A stretch of 64,000 nucleotides of DNA from Streptomyces sp. NBC_00341. Lineage in GTDB: Bacteria > Actinomycetota > Actinomycetes > Streptomycetales > Streptomycetaceae. Positions 34,229 through 43,721 of the stretch are shown here, one piece after another. The DNA lies in assembly GCF_041435055.1 (NCBI RefSeq), contig NZ_CP108002.1, positions 6,696,001-6,760,000 on the forward strand, written 5' to 3'. The position numbers and the translations under genes were made by a program. Under the pieces are notes generated by a model. That model saw nothing but the letters and a program-made list of their open reading frames with translations, was not told the DNA's origin and did not search any database. The number at the start of each line of letters is the position of its first letter. Position 1 is the first letter of the stretch.

Positions 34229-34281
34229 GCAACAGGCCGACGGCCCGCCCCCGTAAAGGGAGCGGGCCCTCGGCCTGTTGC
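34229..34281. terminator. Strong hairpin terminator between hflX and the protease gene
   Basis: The outer 12-bp stem GCAACAGGCCGA/TCGGCCTGTTGC (34229-34240 with 34270-34281) continues inward with a GC stem that has one mismatch. The loop contains CCCCGTAAAGGGA. It separates convergent genes and can act in both directions. Confidence 0.9.
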
Positions 34282-34339
34282 CGTGTGCGGTCGCCGGACT
34301 TTCGCCTTGTGCGGGTTGCCCGGCTTTCGCCGTGTGCCG

Positions 34340-35506
34340 TCACTGACCGCCGAACTTGTCGCTCATCATCGTGAAGATCTGCTCGGCGCCCTGGCCCAGG
34401 TGTGGTCCGGCCAGCCAGCCCGAGGTCACCGGGCCGATGGAGGTGTTGGAGACCAGTGCCAGCTTGCCGTCGTCGCCCTCGCTGAACCAGCCGCCGCCGG
34501 AGGAACCGCCGGTCATGGTGCAGCCGATGCGGTACATCGTGGGCGTGGCGGGGCTGATGGAGAGCCGGCCGGGGCGGTCGACGCACTTGTGCATGATCAG
34601 GCCGTCGTACGGCGGGGCGGCCGGGTAGCCCCAGGCGCCCATCGCGCTGATCTGCTTGGCCTCGGGGGCGTCGAAGTTGACCGCGAGGGCGTTGCCCACG
34701 GTCTCCTCCAGGGACTTGGTGCCCTTCTCCGGCTTCACATGCAGCACCGCGTAGTCGTACGGCGCGCCCTCGCCACCGGTGGGTCCGCCGTCGGCCAGCC
34801 ACTCGCCCGAGGTGGTGGCCCAGTCGGCCCAGTAGGCGCCGTACGGGGCGATCTCCTGCGGCTGCGCGTTCTGCAGCGCGGCGGCGTCCTTGCCCTGGTC
34901 GTTGTATGCGGGGACGAAGACGATGTTGCGGTACCAGCCGCCCTTGGAACCGGCGTGGACGCAGTGGCCGGCGGTCCACACCAGGTTGGACCTGCCCGGG
35001 TTCTTGGGGTCTTTCACGACCGTGCCCGAGCAGACCATGTGGCCCTCGGGGGAGTCGAAGAACACCTTGCCGACCGGGGCCGCGTAGTCGTGGTACGGCG
35101 TCTTCTCGCGCTCGGCCGTGACCGGCTTCGGCTCGGGGTCGCTGACGCCCTGGTCGCCGGAGAGGTCGCCGGCGGACATGGTCTTGGCCGGGTCCTTGGC
35201 GGACTTCATCCGATCGGGCTTCCACAGCCCGTCGATGACCGGGTTCACGAAGTCCTTGGCCTCACGCAGCCATTTGTCCTTGTCCCAGTTCTTCCACTCG
35301 CCGTTCTTCCACTTCTCCGGGTCGACACCGTGCTTCTTCAGCGTGTCGGCCAGACCGGCGGACAGGCCGCCGTCGCCGGCACTGGCGGACTCGGTGGCGG
35401 CGGGCTTGTCGGCCGCCTGGTCCTCGCTCGGACCGCAGGCCGTGGCGGTCAGCGCCAGTGCGGCGACGAGACCGGTGGCCGCGAGCAGCGGACGTATGGG
35501 TCGCAT
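34340..35506 (-). CDS. Trypsin-like serine protease lipoprotein (copy 1)
   Basis: The 388-residue product has a lipoprotein signal with lipobox LTATAC (Cys24) and a Ser/Ala/Asp-rich linker. The chymotrypsin-fold domain shows VWTAGHCVHAG (His181), APYDYAVLHV (Asp251) and MTGGSSGGGWF (Ser336). The linker region KWKNGEWKNWDKDKWLREAK is unusual for this fold and conserved in the paralogue. It lies in tandem with a closely similar gene at 35884-37110. Probably a cell-envelope-anchored glutamyl-endopeptidase-like protease; substrate unknown. Confidence 0.9.
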   Translation of the reverse strand: MRPIRPLLAATGLVAALALTATACGPSEDQAADKPAATESASAGDGGLSAGLADTLKKHGVDPEKWKNGEWKNWDKDKWLREAKDFVNPVIDGLWKPDRMKSAKDPAKTMSAGDLSGDQGVSDPEPKPVTAEREKTPYHDYAAPVGKVFFDSPEGHMVCSGTVVKDPKNPGRSNLVWTAGHCVHAGSKGGWYRNIVFVPAYNDQGKDAAALQNAQPQEIAPYGAYWADWATTSGEWLADGGPTGGEGAPYDYAVLHVKPEKGTKSLEETVGNALAVNFDAPEAKQISAMGAWGYPAAPPYDGLIMHKCVDRPGRLSISPATPTMYRIGCTMTGGSSGGGWFSEGDDGKLALVSNTSIGPVTSGWLAGPHLGQGAEQIFTMMSDKFGGQ

Positions 35507-35883
35507 GGAAGAGATTCCCCCTGAAATCTAAGAAATGGCATGAGCGCGCAATATGGCATGAGCGTGTCATGCGAGACGCCGGCCGGACCGGCTGTCGGAG
35601 ACGATGCGGGCCACCCTATGACGGCCCGAACCGAGGTTCTGCCACCGCCCGGCGCCCGGCGCCCGGATGACGACGAGGCGCCACGGGGCGGAGCGGGGCA
35701 GGGTGTGGCTGGGTGCTGGGTGCTGGGTGCTGGGTGCTGGGTGCTGGGTGCCGGATGCCGGGGCCGCGCGGACCGGTGGTCTCCGGCCTTGGCGGACGGT
35801 GTTTCCCGCCGGGCCGGAGACCACTGACCGGCCGTCACCCGCGCCTGTGCGGGTGACGGCCCGTCCCTACTGTCCCGGGTACT
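35507..35883. other. Gap between the two protease genes
   Basis: About 380 bp without a supported gene. It contains the heptamer array at 35709-35750 and a promoter region for the downstream protease copy near 35520-35580, where the DNA is less GC-rich; no clear -35/-10 was resolved. Confidence 0.5.
35709..35750. repeat. Perfect 7-bp repeat, six copies
   Basis: Six consecutive CTGGGTG units fill 35709-35750, followed by a degenerate unit. The array lies between the two tandem protease genes and may have arisen by slippage. Confidence 0.93.
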
Positions 35884-37110
35884 TCACTGTCCCGCGTACT
35901 TCTTGCTGACCGAGTCGTAGACGCCCTTGGCTTCCTTGCCGAGACGCGGCCCCGCCAGCCAGCCGGCCGTCACCGGGCCGATGGAGGTGTTCGAGACCAG
36001 TGCGGGCTTGCCGTCCTGGCCCGCCGCGACCCAGCCGCCGCCGGAGGAACCGCCGGTCATGGAGCAGCCGATGCGGTACATCGTCGGGTCGTCCTTGGTC
36101 AGCGAGAGCCGGCCCGGCTTGTCCTTGCACTGGAACAGCTCCTGGCCGTCGTACGGCGGAGCGGCCGGGTAGCCGGTAGCCGTCATATCGGCGATCTTCG
36201 GTACGGCCGGGGCGTTGAAGTCGACCGGCAGCGCCGAACCGACCGTCTCCTCGAGGGACTTTCCGTCCGAGCCCTTCTCCGGCGTCACGTGCAGCACCGC
36301 GAAGTCGTACGGAGCGCCCAGCCCGCCGACCGAGGCTCCCTGGTCGATCCACTGCTCGGAGGTCTGCGCCCACGCGCCCCACCACACGCCGTACGGGGCG
36401 ACCTTCTCCTTGGGCGGGTTGTTCTGGAGTTCAGCGGTGGACAGACCGCTGTCGTTGTACGACGGCACGAAGGCGATGTTGCGGTACCAGCCGCCCTTCT
36501 TGCCCGCGTGGACGCAGTGGCCCGCGGTCCACACCATGTTGGACTTGCCGGGGTGCGCAGGGTCCTTCACCACGGTCGCCGAACAGACCATGGAGCCCTC
36601 GGGGGAGTCGAAGAACAGCTTCCCGGACTCGGCGGCGTTGGCGTGGAGCGGCGTCTTCACGCCCACGGCCCGGACCGGCGCCGGGGTCGGGTCGGTCACC
36701 CCCTCGTCACCCGAGATGTCGTTGTCGACGGGCTTCTCGGGCGTCTTGTCGGCGTCCCGCATCCGGTCCGGGTCCCAGAGCCCCGCGATGATCGGATTGA
36801 TGAAGTCCTTGGCCTCACGCAGCCACTTGTCCCTGTCCCAGTTCTTCCAGTCGCCGTTCTTCCACTGGCTGAGGTCGATCCCGTGCTCCTTGAGCCGGTC
36901 CTTCAGATCGTCCGGAACGGTGATCTTGTTGTCCGACGTCTGGCCTGCGGAGCTGGCGCTCGGCTCGGCATTCGCACTGTCGTCGTCCGGCCCGCAGGCG
37001 GTCGCGGTGAGAGCGAGGACGGCGGCGACCGCCGCGGTGGCGAACACGGGAGAGGGGCGACGGGCGCTCCCCCCGCGGCGTGCGGTGGCTGCTGGTCGAA
37101 TGAGTCGCAT
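35884..37110 (-). CDS. Trypsin-like serine protease lipoprotein (copy 2)
   Basis: The 408-residue paralogue of the gene at 34340-35506 shares almost every landmark: lipobox LTATAC (Cys39), WKNGDWKNWDRDKWLREAKD, VWTAGHCVHAGKKGGWYRNI, APYDFAVLHV, MTGGSSGGGW and a C-terminal SIGPVTAGWLAGPRLG. The N-terminal signal is longer and more basic (ATARRGGSARRPS). The tandem arrangement points to a gene duplication. An isolated promoter was not identified in the 370 bp upstream. Confidence 0.9.
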   Translation of the reverse strand: MRLIRPAATARRGGSARRPSPVFATAAVAAVLALTATACGPDDDSANAEPSASSAGQTSDNKITVPDDLKDRLKEHGIDLSQWKNGDWKNWDRDKWLREAKDFINPIIAGLWDPDRMRDADKTPEKPVDNDISGDEGVTDPTPAPVRAVGVKTPLHANAAESGKLFFDSPEGSMVCSATVVKDPAHPGKSNMVWTAGHCVHAGKKGGWYRNIAFVPSYNDSGLSTAELQNNPPKEKVAPYGVWWGAWAQTSEQWIDQGASVGGLGAPYDFAVLHVTPEKGSDGKSLEETVGSALPVDFNAPAVPKIADMTATGYPAAPPYDGQELFQCKDKPGRLSLTKDDPTMYRIGCSMTGGSSGGGWVAAGQDGKPALVSNTSIGPVTAGWLAGPRLGKEAKGVYDSVSKKYAGQ

Positions 37111-37481
37111 CTGGTGATCCCCCTGGGACTTCGTAACTCAACGCTTCTGTACTGCACTTCTGTACGGCGCACCGCACTTCCTCACAGCACCCCGGCCCCG
37201 TCCCGGACGGTGATCCGGGACTGCTCCGGTGGTGCCGCGGTCCCCGGGGAACTGTCCCCGGGGCTCGGTGCGGCCCCCCACTATGCCGGTGCCGGAGTTG
37301 ACGGTGTACGGCAGGGGCCTGGTTCCGCCCCGTAAGGATCTTCGGATTTACCCGTGATCCTCCGCGTCCGGCGTCGTTGGTACGTACGGGGGACACAGGG
37401 ACAGAGTTCACCCCCGCAGCCCGTCCCTGCGCAATCGTGCTGACGTGCAACGCAACTGTTACAGCGGGAGGATCAAGAGCC
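37111..37481. other. Divergent region between protease copy 2 and the siderophore operon
   Basis: About 370 bp without a supported gene. It must hold the promoter of the siderophore genes. I looked for the 19-bp DmdR/IdeR-type iron box (TTAGGTTAGGCTCACCTAA-like) and found none. The ribosome-binding site GGGAGGA (37465-37471) precedes the GTG at 37482. Confidence 0.5.
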
Positions 37482-38861
37482 GTGGCCGTGACCGAACCAG
37501 CTCCGGCGGCACCGCCCGCGACGTACGAGGGAATCCTGCGGCGCCAGGCGATGCGCGAGTCGGCCGCTCGCACCTACGCCCGGTCGCTGCCGATCGTCCC
37601 GGTACGCGCCCGTGGACTGACCATTGAGGGCGCTGACGGCCGGCGCTATCTCGACTGCCTTTCCGGCGCGGGGACTTTGGCCCTCGGTCACAACCACCCG
37701 GTCGTACTGGAAGCGATCAAAAAGGTCCTCGACTCGGGTGCGCCCCTGCACGTCCTCGACCTGGCCACCCCGGTCAAGGACGCCTTCACCACAGAGCTGT
37801 TCGCTACGCTGCCGCGTGAGTTCGCGGACAACGCGCGGATCCAGTTCTGCGGACCGGCCGGAACGGACGCCGTCGAGGCGGCGTTCAAACTCGTCCGCGC
37901 CGCCACCGGGCGGAGCGGGCTGCTCGCCTTCACCGGCGCCTATCACGGTATGACGGCCGGCGCCCTCGCGGCATCCGGGGGCGCCGAGGACGTACGGGTG
38001 ACCCGCCTCCCGTTCCCGCAGGAATACCGCTGCCCCTTCGGAGTCGGCGGCGAACGCGGCGCGTCGATTGCCGCGCGGTGGACCGAGACCCTGCTGGACG
38101 ACCCCAAGAGCGGAACACCCGCGCCCGGCGGAATGATTCTGGAGCCGGTGCAGGGCGAGGGCGGAGTCAACCCCGCCCCGGACAGCTGGCTGCGGCGAAT
38201 GCGGGACATCACCGCGTCCCGGTCCATCCCGCTGATCGCTGACGAGGTCCAGACCGGCGTCGGCCGTACCGGTACCTTCTGGGCCGTCGAGCACAGCGGG
38301 GTCATTCCCGATGTGATGGTGCTCTCCAAGGCCATCGGCGGCTCCCTTCCGCTCGCTGTCATCGTCTACCGCTCAGAACTGGACACCTGGCAGCCCGGTG
38401 CACACGCCGGCACCTTCCGCGGCAACCAGCTCGCCATGGCGGCGGGCACCGCCACCCTCGCCTACGTCCGGGAGAACCGGCTGGCCGAGCGCGCCGGGAC
38501 CCTCGGCGCCCGGATGCTGGCGAGCCTGCGGGCGCTCGCCGTGGACCACCCGTGCATCGGTGACGTCCGCGGCCGGGGCCTGATGATCGGCGTGGAGCTC
38601 GTCGACCCGGAGGCGGCTCCGGTGGACGGAGGGGGCGCGGCCCCGCCCGACCCCGCCCTCGCCGTCGCCGTGCAGCAGGAGTGCCTGCGCCGAGGTCTCA
38701 TCGTCGAACTCGGCGGCCGTCATTCCACGGTCGTACGTCTGCTCCCTCCCCTCACGCTCACCGACGAACAGGCAACCGCGGTCCTCGACCGCCTCGCCGA
38801 TGCCATGGCAGCCGCGGAGCACTCACCGCACCGACGGACCGCGACCGGGTCGATCCGCTGA
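37482..38861 (+). CDS. Diaminobutyrate--2-oxoglutarate aminotransferase-like enzyme (siderophore cluster)
   Basis: The GTG at 37482 gives a 459-residue class III PLP aminotransferase. Motifs are YLDCLSGAGTLALGHNHPVV, the TGAYHGMTAGALAASG cofactor loop, IADEVQTGVGRTGTFWA and VLSKAIGGSLPLAVIVY with the PLP lysine. It resembles the diaminobutyrate transaminases that provide 2,4-diaminobutyrate (precursor of 1,3-diaminopropane) for schizokinen-type siderophores, or EctB. It leads a four-gene unit with two IucA/IucC synthetases. A matching decarboxylase gene is not present nearby. Confidence 0.85.
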   Translation: MAVTEPAPAAPPATYEGILRRQAMRESAARTYARSLPIVPVRARGLTIEGADGRRYLDCLSGAGTLALGHNHPVVLEAIKKVLDSGAPLHVLDLATPVKDAFTTELFATLPREFADNARIQFCGPAGTDAVEAAFKLVRAATGRSGLLAFTGAYHGMTAGALAASGGAEDVRVTRLPFPQEYRCPFGVGGERGASIAARWTETLLDDPKSGTPAPGGMILEPVQGEGGVNPAPDSWLRRMRDITASRSIPLIADEVQTGVGRTGTFWAVEHSGVIPDVMVLSKAIGGSLPLAVIVYRSELDTWQPGAHAGTFRGNQLAMAAGTATLAYVRENRLAERAGTLGARMLASLRALAVDHPCIGDVRGRGLMIGVELVDPEAAPVDGGGAAPPDPALAVAVQQECLRRGLIVELGGRHSTVVRLLPPLTLTDEQATAVLDRLADAMAAAEHSPHRRTATGSIR

Positions 38862-38890
38862 CTCCGGCCACCATCACAGGAAAGACCGCC

Positions 38891-40783
38891 GTGAACCCCA
38901 CCCCCGCGCCCGAGGCCGACGGCCCTCCCTCCACCCACCACCGAGGAGAGGCCGGAACATCCGGTCACCTCGCCGTCGAGCCGCCGACCGTGCCGCGCCA
39001 GAAAGAGATGCCGCACGGTCACTGGCACGCCGCCAGGACGACACCCGCCTTCCCGGCACCGGCCGCCGACCCCCTGGACCACCCGGACCCGCTCCGGGCC
39101 GCGGACGCCGCCGGCATCGAGAACCTGCTGCGCTGCTGGGTCCGCGAATGCGACCTGCCCCGCCCGGAGGGGGAGACCCTGCGCATCCCGCTGCCCGCGA
39201 GTGGCACCGCCCTCCTCGTCCCCGTCCGCCACTGGTCCGCCACGGGCTGGCACCGCTTCGGCGTACCCGTCCTGGCACAGGCACCCGACGGAGCGCCCAC
39301 CGCGGACGCCGTCACCGTCGCCGCACTCCTCGGCCGCGAGGCCGACCACAACGAGGGCGCGGACATGGTGGGCAGGGTCGCCGACTCGGTGCGGCGAACC
39401 GCCGTGTTCATCGACGGACAACGCCGCCGTCCGACCGCACCCGCCGAGGCCGACCTCTTCCTCAGCGCCGAGCAGTCCCTGCTCCTCGGACATCCGCTCC
39501 ACCCGTCTCCCAAGAGCCGCGAAGGCCTCTCCGACTCCGAATCCCGCCTCTACTCACCCGAGTTGCACGGCTCCTTCCCCCTCCACTGGATGGCTGTCGA
39601 CCGGTCCGTACTGGCAGCCGACTCCGCATGGACCGACCAGGGCCGTCCGGTGCCGGCGACCGAACTCGTGGCCCGGCACGCCCAGGGCCTGCCGTTCCCC
39701 GAACACACCGCACCGATCCCACTCCACCCCTGGCAGGCCCGGGAACTGGCGAACCGTCCCGAGGTCGCCGCCCTCCTCGACGCCGGACTCGTGCACGACC
39801 TGGGCCCGTACGGCGCCCGCTGGCATCCCACCTCTTCGGTGCGCACCGTCCACCGGCCCGGCGTCGACACCATGCTGAAGCTCTCCCTCGGCCTGCGTAT
39901 CACCAACTCCCGCCGTGAGAACCTCCGTAAGGAACTCCACCGGGGGGTGGAGGTCCACCGTCTGCTGCGCAGCGGGCTCGCCACGCAGCTGCACCTGGCC
40001 CATCCAGGCTTCGACATCGTCCGGGACCCCGCATGGCTCGCGGTCGACACCCCGGACGGCGAGCCCGTACACGGCTTCGACGTCATGCTGCGCCACAACC
40101 CCTTCGACCGGCACGACGACGCGGTCTGCATCGCCGGGCTCACCGCGCCGCGCCCCTGGCCGGAGCGGGCAGGCATGCACTCACGCCTCGCTGACATCGT
40201 CCGCCGACTGGCCGCTGCCACCGGACGGACCACGACCGCCGTCGCCGCCGAGTGGTTCCTGCGCTACCTCGACCGGGTTGTCCGGCCTGTGCTCTGGCTC
40301 GACGGGCACGCAGGGGTCGCACTCGAAGCGCACCAGCAGAACACCCTGGTGCTGCTCGACGCCGAAGGCTGGCCGGTCGGTGGCCGCTACCGCGACAATC
40401 AGGGCTACTACTTCCGTGAGTCACACCGCGCGGCACTTGAGCGCAGGCTTCCCGGCATCGGATCGGTCAGCGACACCTTCGTCTCCGACCCCGTCACCGA
40501 CGAACGCTTCGCGTACTACCTCGGTATCAACAACGTGTTCGGACTGATCGGAGCGTTCGGTGCCCAGCAGCTCGCTGACGAACAGATGCTCCTCGCCGCC
40601 TTCCGCCGGTTCCTCGGAGCGGCGAGCGCGCTGGGCTCCCCGCTCCCCGCACACCTGCTGGAAACCCCGCGCCTGCGCTGCAAGGCCAACATGCTGACCC
40701 GGCTGCACGGCCTCGATGAACTCGTGGGTCCCGTCGACACCCAGTCCGTCTACGTCACCATCACCAACCCCCTCTGCGGCTGA
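38891..40783 (+). CDS. NRPS-independent siderophore synthetase (IucA/IucC family), first
   Basis: The GTG at 38891, behind AGGAAAG, gives 630 residues. Family motifs are LLLGHPLHPSPKSREGLSD, IPLHPWQARELANR, SSVRTVHRPGVDTMLKLSLG, EAHQQNTLVLLDAEGWPVGG and YRDNQGYYF; the FhuF-like C-terminal domain carries RLRCKANMLTRLHGLDEL. These enzymes condense a carboxylate (citrate or similar) with an amine through an adenylate. It is separated by 29 bp from the aminotransferase and is probably cotranscribed with it. An ~85-residue disordered N-terminal segment precedes the domain. Confidence 0.9.
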   Translation: MNPTPAPEADGPPSTHHRGEAGTSGHLAVEPPTVPRQKEMPHGHWHAARTTPAFPAPAADPLDHPDPLRAADAAGIENLLRCWVRECDLPRPEGETLRIPLPASGTALLVPVRHWSATGWHRFGVPVLAQAPDGAPTADAVTVAALLGREADHNEGADMVGRVADSVRRTAVFIDGQRRRPTAPAEADLFLSAEQSLLLGHPLHPSPKSREGLSDSESRLYSPELHGSFPLHWMAVDRSVLAADSAWTDQGRPVPATELVARHAQGLPFPEHTAPIPLHPWQARELANRPEVAALLDAGLVHDLGPYGARWHPTSSVRTVHRPGVDTMLKLSLGLRITNSRRENLRKELHRGVEVHRLLRSGLATQLHLAHPGFDIVRDPAWLAVDTPDGEPVHGFDVMLRHNPFDRHDDAVCIAGLTAPRPWPERAGMHSRLADIVRRLAAATGRTTTAVAAEWFLRYLDRVVRPVLWLDGHAGVALEAHQQNTLVLLDAEGWPVGGRYRDNQGYYFRESHRAALERRLPGIGSVSDTFVSDPVTDERFAYYLGINNVFGLIGAFGAQQLADEQMLLAAFRRFLGAASALGSPLPAHLLETPRLRCKANMLTRLHGLDELVGPVDTQSVYVTITNPLCG

Positions 40784-40848
40784 AGGAATCCCGCTGGGTG
40801 CCCGAAGGAACCTCGTCGTCCGAATTGCTGAGAGAGGAGAGCACCACC

Positions 40849-41646
40849 GTGCCTCCCACCGACGCGCACGCCGACCCCGTAACCGGCCCCGCCCCCAGGG
40901 CCGGAACGGGCGCCGAGGACACACTGGATCCACCGGGCACCCAGGAACTCCTCGCGGTCCCGGCCGAGGAGATACCCGGCGCACCCAGCACGCCCAGTAC
41001 GCCCAGTAGGCCCAGCCCGTCCGATGTATTCGGCGCACCCGGTGCGCCTGTCACCGAGAACGCCGCGGGTATCTCCGAGCTGCTCGACCGGCCGGCCGCG
41101 TGGCAGCCCGCCGCCACGCCGGCCGGAGTGTTCCAGCTCGTCCCCGTACGGCTGGGGCGCGACCTCGCGGTGATCAGCCGCTGGATGAACGACCCCGCCG
41201 TCGCGGCCTTCTGGGAACTCGCCGGGGCCGAAACCGTCACAGCGGAACATCTGAGGTCCCAACTCGACGGCGACGGACGCAGCCTCCCCTGTCTGGGAGT
41301 GCTGTCAGGCACTCCCATGAGCTATTGGGAGATCTACCGCGCCGACCTGGACCCGTTGGCCCGCCACTACTCCGCCCGCTCGCATGACACCGGAATCCAC
41401 CTCCTCATCGGTGAGATCAACAACCGCGGCCGTGGAGTCGGAGCCATGCTGCTCCGGGCCGCCTCCGACCTCGTACTCGACAACCGTCCCCTGTGTACCC
41501 GGGTCCTCGCCGAACCCGACCTTCGTAACACCCCTTCCGTCGCCGCCTTCCTCAGCGCCGGATTCCGCTTCTCCGCGGAGGTCGAACTCCCGGACAAGCG
41601 GGCCGCGCTGATGATCCGCGACCGTGTCCACCGTGCCCAGCTGTGA
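40849..41646 (+). CDS. GNAT acyltransferase of siderophore type (IucB/RhbD-like)
   Basis: The GTG at 40849 follows AGAGGAGAG and gives 265 residues; an upstream GTG at 40798 is a weaker alternative. The first ~75 residues are a Pro-rich linker (APSTPSTPSRPSPSD). The Acetyltransf_8-like core shows VISRWMNDPAVAAFWE, MSYWEIYRADLDPLARHY and DTGIHLLIGEINNRGRGVGA. These enzymes acylate N-hydroxylysine or N-hydroxydiamine in hydroxamate siderophores. The N-hydroxylase that would supply such a substrate is not encoded in the window. Confidence 0.88.
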   Translation: MPPTDAHADPVTGPAPRAGTGAEDTLDPPGTQELLAVPAEEIPGAPSTPSTPSRPSPSDVFGAPGAPVTENAAGISELLDRPAAWQPAATPAGVFQLVPVRLGRDLAVISRWMNDPAVAAFWELAGAETVTAEHLRSQLDGDGRSLPCLGVLSGTPMSYWEIYRADLDPLARHYSARSHDTGIHLLIGEINNRGRGVGAMLLRAASDLVLDNRPLCTRVLAEPDLRNTPSVAAFLSAGFRFSAEVELPDKRAALMIRDRVHRAQL

Positions 41647-41706
41647 ACCAACCGCTGCCTTATCTACACCGCTCGAAGCCCATCGGTTCCATCCCGAGGA
41701 GTCCCC

Positions 41707-43671
41707 GTGCCCCAATATCCTGTGAGCCATGATTCAGCGGAGTCGCCCGCGTTGCTCAGCACTCCAGAACTGAACCGGGCGGTGTGGGACCGAGCCGCCG
41801 CCCGGATGCTTGCCAAGATGCTCGGCGAATTCGCCTACGAGGAAGTCATCCAGCCGGTCACGCGATCCGCCGGGAGCGATACGTACACCCTTGTGCTCGA
41901 CGACGGCGGAAGCCTGATCTTCAGCGCCGGCCGCGGGGTCTACGGCAGCTGGCGGGTGGCCCCCGACTCGATCCGCGAGGCGACCACGGCCGAGACCGAG
42001 GCGCACGCCCTCGCCGCCCGGGAAGCGAGCGCCCGGGAAACGAGCGCTCCGGCAGCGACCGACCCGGGCGCGAGCGTCACCACGGATGTCCACGCGGCAT
42101 CCGACGCGTCCCCAGCGTACGAAACGCCCGCGGGCGTCCCCTTCCGCGACCCGCTGCTCTTCCTCGCCCGCGCCCGCCGCCTGCTCGGGATCGACGGCGC
42201 CACCCTCGGCCACCTGGTGCGCGAGCTCACCACCACACTCACCGCCGACGCCCGCCTCGACCACAGCGCGCTCACGGTCTCCGAACTGGCCGGCCTCGAC
42301 TACGCGGAACTCGAAGGACACCAGACCGGCCACCCCTGGATCGTCGCCAACAAAGGGCGCCTCGGGTTCTCCGCCACCGACGCGTCCCTCTTCACTCCCG
42401 AGGCCCGCAGGCCGGTCCGGCTGCCGTGGATCGCGGTCTCCTCCCGGATCGCCGCCTACCGGGGCGTGAGCTCGCTCGCCACCGCCGATCAGCTCTACGC
42501 CACGGAGCTCGATCCGGCGGTCCGCGAGTCCTTCGCCGAGGCCCTGCGCGCCCGGGGCCTGCACCCCGACGACTACTACTGGCTGCCCGTGCACCCCTGG
42601 CAGTGGGACGAATGGATCGTTCCGCTGTTCGCTCCGGCCATCGCCGCGGACGACATCGTCCCCCTGCACGCCGACCCCGATCTGCGGCTGCCGCAGCAGT
42701 CCATCCGTACCTTCGCCAACCTGGAACGGCCCGACCGGCACACCGTCAAGCTGCCCTTGTCGATCCTCAACACGCTGGTCTGGCGCGGACTGCCGACGGA
42801 ACGCACCCTCGCCGCCCCCGCCGTGACAGGCTGGGTCCAGGGGCTGCGCGACAATGATCCCTTCCTGCGCGACACCTGCGGCGTCATCCTGCTGGGAGAG
42901 GTGGCATCGGTCGCTGTCGAGCACCCGCTGTACGACCACCTCCCGGAGACGCCGTACCAGTTCAAGGAGATCCTCGGCGCGATCTGGCGTGAACCCCTCC
43001 TCCCTCGCCTGGCGCCCGGCGAGCGCGCCCGCACCCTCGCCTCCCTGCTGCTCACCGACCCGCAGGGGCGCGCATTCACCGCCGAGCTGGTCGCCCGCTC
43101 GGGGCTGACCCCCACCGCGTGGCTGAGCCGCCTCTTCGCCGCCCTGCTCCCACCGCTGCTGCACTTCCTCTACCGCTACGGCACCGTCTTCTCGCCGCAC
43201 GGCGAGAACGCCATCGTCGTCTTCGACGGTCAGGACGTCCCCGTCCGCCTGGCGATCAAGGACTTCGTCGACGACGTGAACATCAGCGCCCGGCCGCTCC
43301 CGGAGCACGACAGCATGCCGGACGACGTACGCCGCGTGCTGCTCACCGAGGAGCCGGGCTTCCTCACCCAGTTCATCCACTCCGGTCTCTTCACCGGAGT
43401 CTTCCGCTTCCTCTCCCCGCTCTGCGAGGAGCAGCTGGGCGTACCGGAGGCCGAGTTCTGGTCACTCGTCCGGGCGGAGATCCTGCGCCACCACGCCCGC
43501 TTCCCCGAGCTCAAGGACAGGTTCGAGATGTTCGACATGCTGACGCCGCGCATCGAACGCCTCTGCCTGAACCGCAACCGCCTGCATCTGGACGGCTACC
43601 GGGACCGGCCCGAGCGACCGCACGCGGCAGTCCACGGCACCGTGGCCAACCCGCTCCATCCCTCCGCGTGA
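41707..43671 (+). CDS. NRPS-independent siderophore synthetase (IucA/IucC family), second
   Basis: The 654-residue product starts at GTG 41707 behind GAGGAG. Landmarks are EGHQTGHPWIVANKGRLGFS, LPVHPWQWDEWIVPLF, SIRTFANLERPDRHTVKLPL, SPHGENAIVVFDGQDVPVRL and AIKDFVDDVNISARPLPEHD. An ~80-residue Ala-rich stretch (ALAAREASARETSAPAATD) interrupts the N-terminal domain between the GSDTYTLVLDDG strands and the HP-x-K region; its necessity is unclear. Two synthetases in one cluster fit double condensation on a citrate-like core. Confidence 0.9.
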   Translation: MPQYPVSHDSAESPALLSTPELNRAVWDRAAARMLAKMLGEFAYEEVIQPVTRSAGSDTYTLVLDDGGSLIFSAGRGVYGSWRVAPDSIREATTAETEAHALAAREASARETSAPAATDPGASVTTDVHAASDASPAYETPAGVPFRDPLLFLARARRLLGIDGATLGHLVRELTTTLTADARLDHSALTVSELAGLDYAELEGHQTGHPWIVANKGRLGFSATDASLFTPEARRPVRLPWIAVSSRIAAYRGVSSLATADQLYATELDPAVRESFAEALRARGLHPDDYYWLPVHPWQWDEWIVPLFAPAIAADDIVPLHADPDLRLPQQSIRTFANLERPDRHTVKLPLSILNTLVWRGLPTERTLAAPAVTGWVQGLRDNDPFLRDTCGVILLGEVASVAVEHPLYDHLPETPYQFKEILGAIWREPLLPRLAPGERARTLASLLLTDPQGRAFTAELVARSGLTPTAWLSRLFAALLPPLLHFLYRYGTVFSPHGENAIVVFDGQDVPVRLAIKDFVDDVNISARPLPEHDSMPDDVRRVLLTEEPGFLTQFIHSGLFTGVFRFLSPLCEEQLGVPEAEFWSLVRAEILRHHARFPELKDRFEMFDMLTPRIERLCLNRNRLHLDGYRDRPERPHAAVHGTVANPLHPSA

Positions 43672-43721
43672 GGCCGGGAGTGACCGCCGTTGTCAGTGGA
43701 GCCCCGTAGGCTGGTCGGGCT

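Noticed and set aside
37111..37481. Iron-box (DmdR/IdeR) operator ahead of the siderophore genes
   Set aside because: No 19-bp match or half-site pair was found in the region.
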